This document shows positions 63,400-64,000 of a stretch of 64,000 nt of DNA, one piece after another. Location of the stretch: the NCBI GenBank assembly GCA_040221055.1, contig JAVJVN010000004.1, positions 1 to 64,000 on the forward strand, written 5' to 3'. The DNA comes from Rhodothermales bacterium (lineage in GTDB: Bacteria > Bacteroidota > Rhodothermia > Rhodothermales > UBA10348). Both the position numbers and the translations under genes were made by a program. Every line of letters starts with the position of its first letter. Within the stretch, counting starts at the first letter, position 1. The notes beneath the pieces were generated by a model that saw only the letters and a program-made list of their open reading frames with translations, made no database searches and was not told the DNA's origin.

Positions 63400-63451
63400 G
63401 CGGGCCCGCTGCGGTGAACCGATCGCGGCCGTGAAGTATAAGACCCTCGAA

Positions 63452-63482
63452 GGGGGGCGCCTCCCGGCGCCCCCCTTTTTTT
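63452..63482 (+). terminator. Rho-independent terminator after the second tonB gene
   Basis: GGGGGGCGCC (63452-63461) and GGCGCCCCCC (63466-63475) form a perfect 10-bp GC stem with a 4-nt loop, followed by seven T residues. Confidence 0.92.
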
Positions 63483-63563
63483 GGCCAGACCCGAATTGCC
63501 GACACAACCAAACCGCACTGGACGCAACCAATCCGGCGCTTTTTTTCGTATTCTGAAGGCATC

Positions 63564-63791
63564 ATGGAACCCAATCGAAACGAAGATCTCGACCGACTGG
63601 TTGACGGCTTGCTCCGCGACCGGGACTTCCTCCTGGCGCAGGAGCTGAAGCAGAAGGTCGATCAGCTCAACGAACTGCTGGCGCAGAGCGTCCGGCAGGA
63701 GTTGCAGGTGGAGCTCCTGGTCGATGAATCCAAGGGGCGCGGCGGCCGCATGCACACGCACGTGGACATCAAGATCTTCAAGGAGCTTTGA
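63564..63791 (+). CDS. Small hypothetical protein, charged and helical
   Basis: Protein of 75 aa (MEPNRNEDLDRLVDGLLRDR at the N-terminus). The first 50 residues are a predicted amphipathic helix pair (QELKQKVDQLNELLAQSVRQ), followed by a short beta segment (LQVELLVDESKGRGGRMHTH) and VDIKIFKEL. No family is recognised. It is preceded by a T-rich tract and stands between the tonB terminator and a desulfurase-like gene 11 nt downstream, with which it may be co-transcribed. Confidence 0.65.
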   Translation: MEPNRNEDLDRLVDGLLRDRDFLLAQELKQKVDQLNELLAQSVRQELQVELLVDESKGRGGRMHTHVDIKIFKEL

Positions 63792-63802
63792 ATACCGGAC
63801 CC

Positions 63803-64000
63803 GTGAGCCCCACCCCACCGACGCGTACCCGGTATGACGTGGGCGTGGTACGTTCCTGCTTTCCATCACTGCATGTGGGTGACCACGTGTTCATGGACAA
63901 CCCCGGAGGCACGCAGGTAGCGAAGCGCGTCATTGACCGGACGACCGACTATTTCACGCGCATGAACGCGAATACGGGCGGGTATTTTGCCACGTCCGAG
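63803..64000 (+). CDS. Cysteine desulfurase-like aminotransferase class V protein (partial, runs off the right edge)
   Basis: The first 66 codons from a GTG start. VGDHVFMDNPGGTQVAKRVI and TDYFTRMNANTGGYFATSE match the N-terminus of the cysteine desulfurase-like subfamily of class V PLP enzymes (the D-N-x-G/A-G-T-Q motif and the N-A-N-T-G-G segment). The PLP lysine and active-site Cys lie beyond the window. The substrate of this subfamily is not well established; it is related to SufS and NifS. Confidence 0.75.
   Translation, partial: MSPTPPTRTRYDVGVVRSCFPSLHVGDHVFMDNPGGTQVAKRVIDRTTDYFTRMNANTGGYFATSE

Overview
The window reads as a chromosomal segment of a GC-rich, aerobic, heterotrophic member of the Bacteroidota/Rhodothermota, most likely Rhodothermales-like. 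The evidence is of several kinds. Several exported proteins end in a type IX secretion (Por) sorting domain (GH13 amylase, M36-like peptidase, two small secreted proteins). There is a CBM9/DUF5916 outer-membrane-type protein, tandem TonB genes, a stand-alone infA, a PadR-linked orphan MacB-type permease, and a few promoters resembling the Bacteroidota -7 element TAnnTTTG. I saw no tRNA or rRNA gene. No species-level assignment is claimed.

Layout. 1-1.6 kb: RDD membrane protein and two lipoproteins. 1.6-5.9 kb: a tight plus-strand regulatory cluster (RsbW-like ATPase, STAS protein, ECF sigma factor, membrane anti-sigma factor, PrsW-type protease) running into a Pif1/RecD-like helicase. 5.9-10.7 kb: a minus-strand operon (patatin, HPF/RaiA, PhzF-like, ACR3 arsenite exporter, M42/M20-like peptidase, DUF1415). 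10.8-13.6 kb: ATP-grasp ligase, KamA-like radical SAM enzyme and a His-rich exported protein, joined by overlapping ends. 13.7-20.2 kb: cyclase, PadR plus permease, SpoIIAA-like protein, ABC exporter, infA. 20.2-26.8 kb: GH13 amylase, PQQ-type sugar dehydrogenase, DUF5916 protein. 26.8-27.5 kb: VapBC-type toxin-antitoxin pair with a palindromic operator. 27.7-38 kb: second ABC exporter, deacetylase, acetyl-CoA hydrolase-GNAT fusion, GNAT, FtsX, M14 and M36-like peptidases. 38.2-47.4 kb: histidine degradation genes (hutU-hutH ... hutI) with a single-domain asparaginase; the set is split by a foreign-looking, less GC-rich insert holding a PLD-nuclease/DEAD helicase/DUF3427 protein, a divergent small gene and an unusual repeat array. 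47.5-54 kb: small secreted proteins, a methyltransferase, YceH, a DUF4143 ATPase preceded by a second repeat array, and a glycosidase broken by an in-frame TAG. 54-64 kb: alanine dehydrogenase, SpoU methyltransferase, Glu/Leu dehydrogenase, envelope proteins, NnrDE, VanZ, two TonB paralogues, a small conserved protein and the start of a cysteine desulfurase-like gene.

Most unusual points: (i) two short tandem arrays of the same architecture but unrelated sequence, one with exact 29-nt and one with exact 23-nt periodicity, beside a helicase and an ATPase of accessory type; (ii) the helicase island splitting the hut genes; (iii) a KamA-like enzyme in which the position of the substrate-binding Asp293 of lysine 2,3-aminomutase is Gln, paired with an ATP-grasp ligase; (iv) two copies of a TGTAACCT-N3-AGGTTACA palindrome; (v) a sigma/anti-sigma/PrsW arrangement suggesting dedicated regulated proteolysis.
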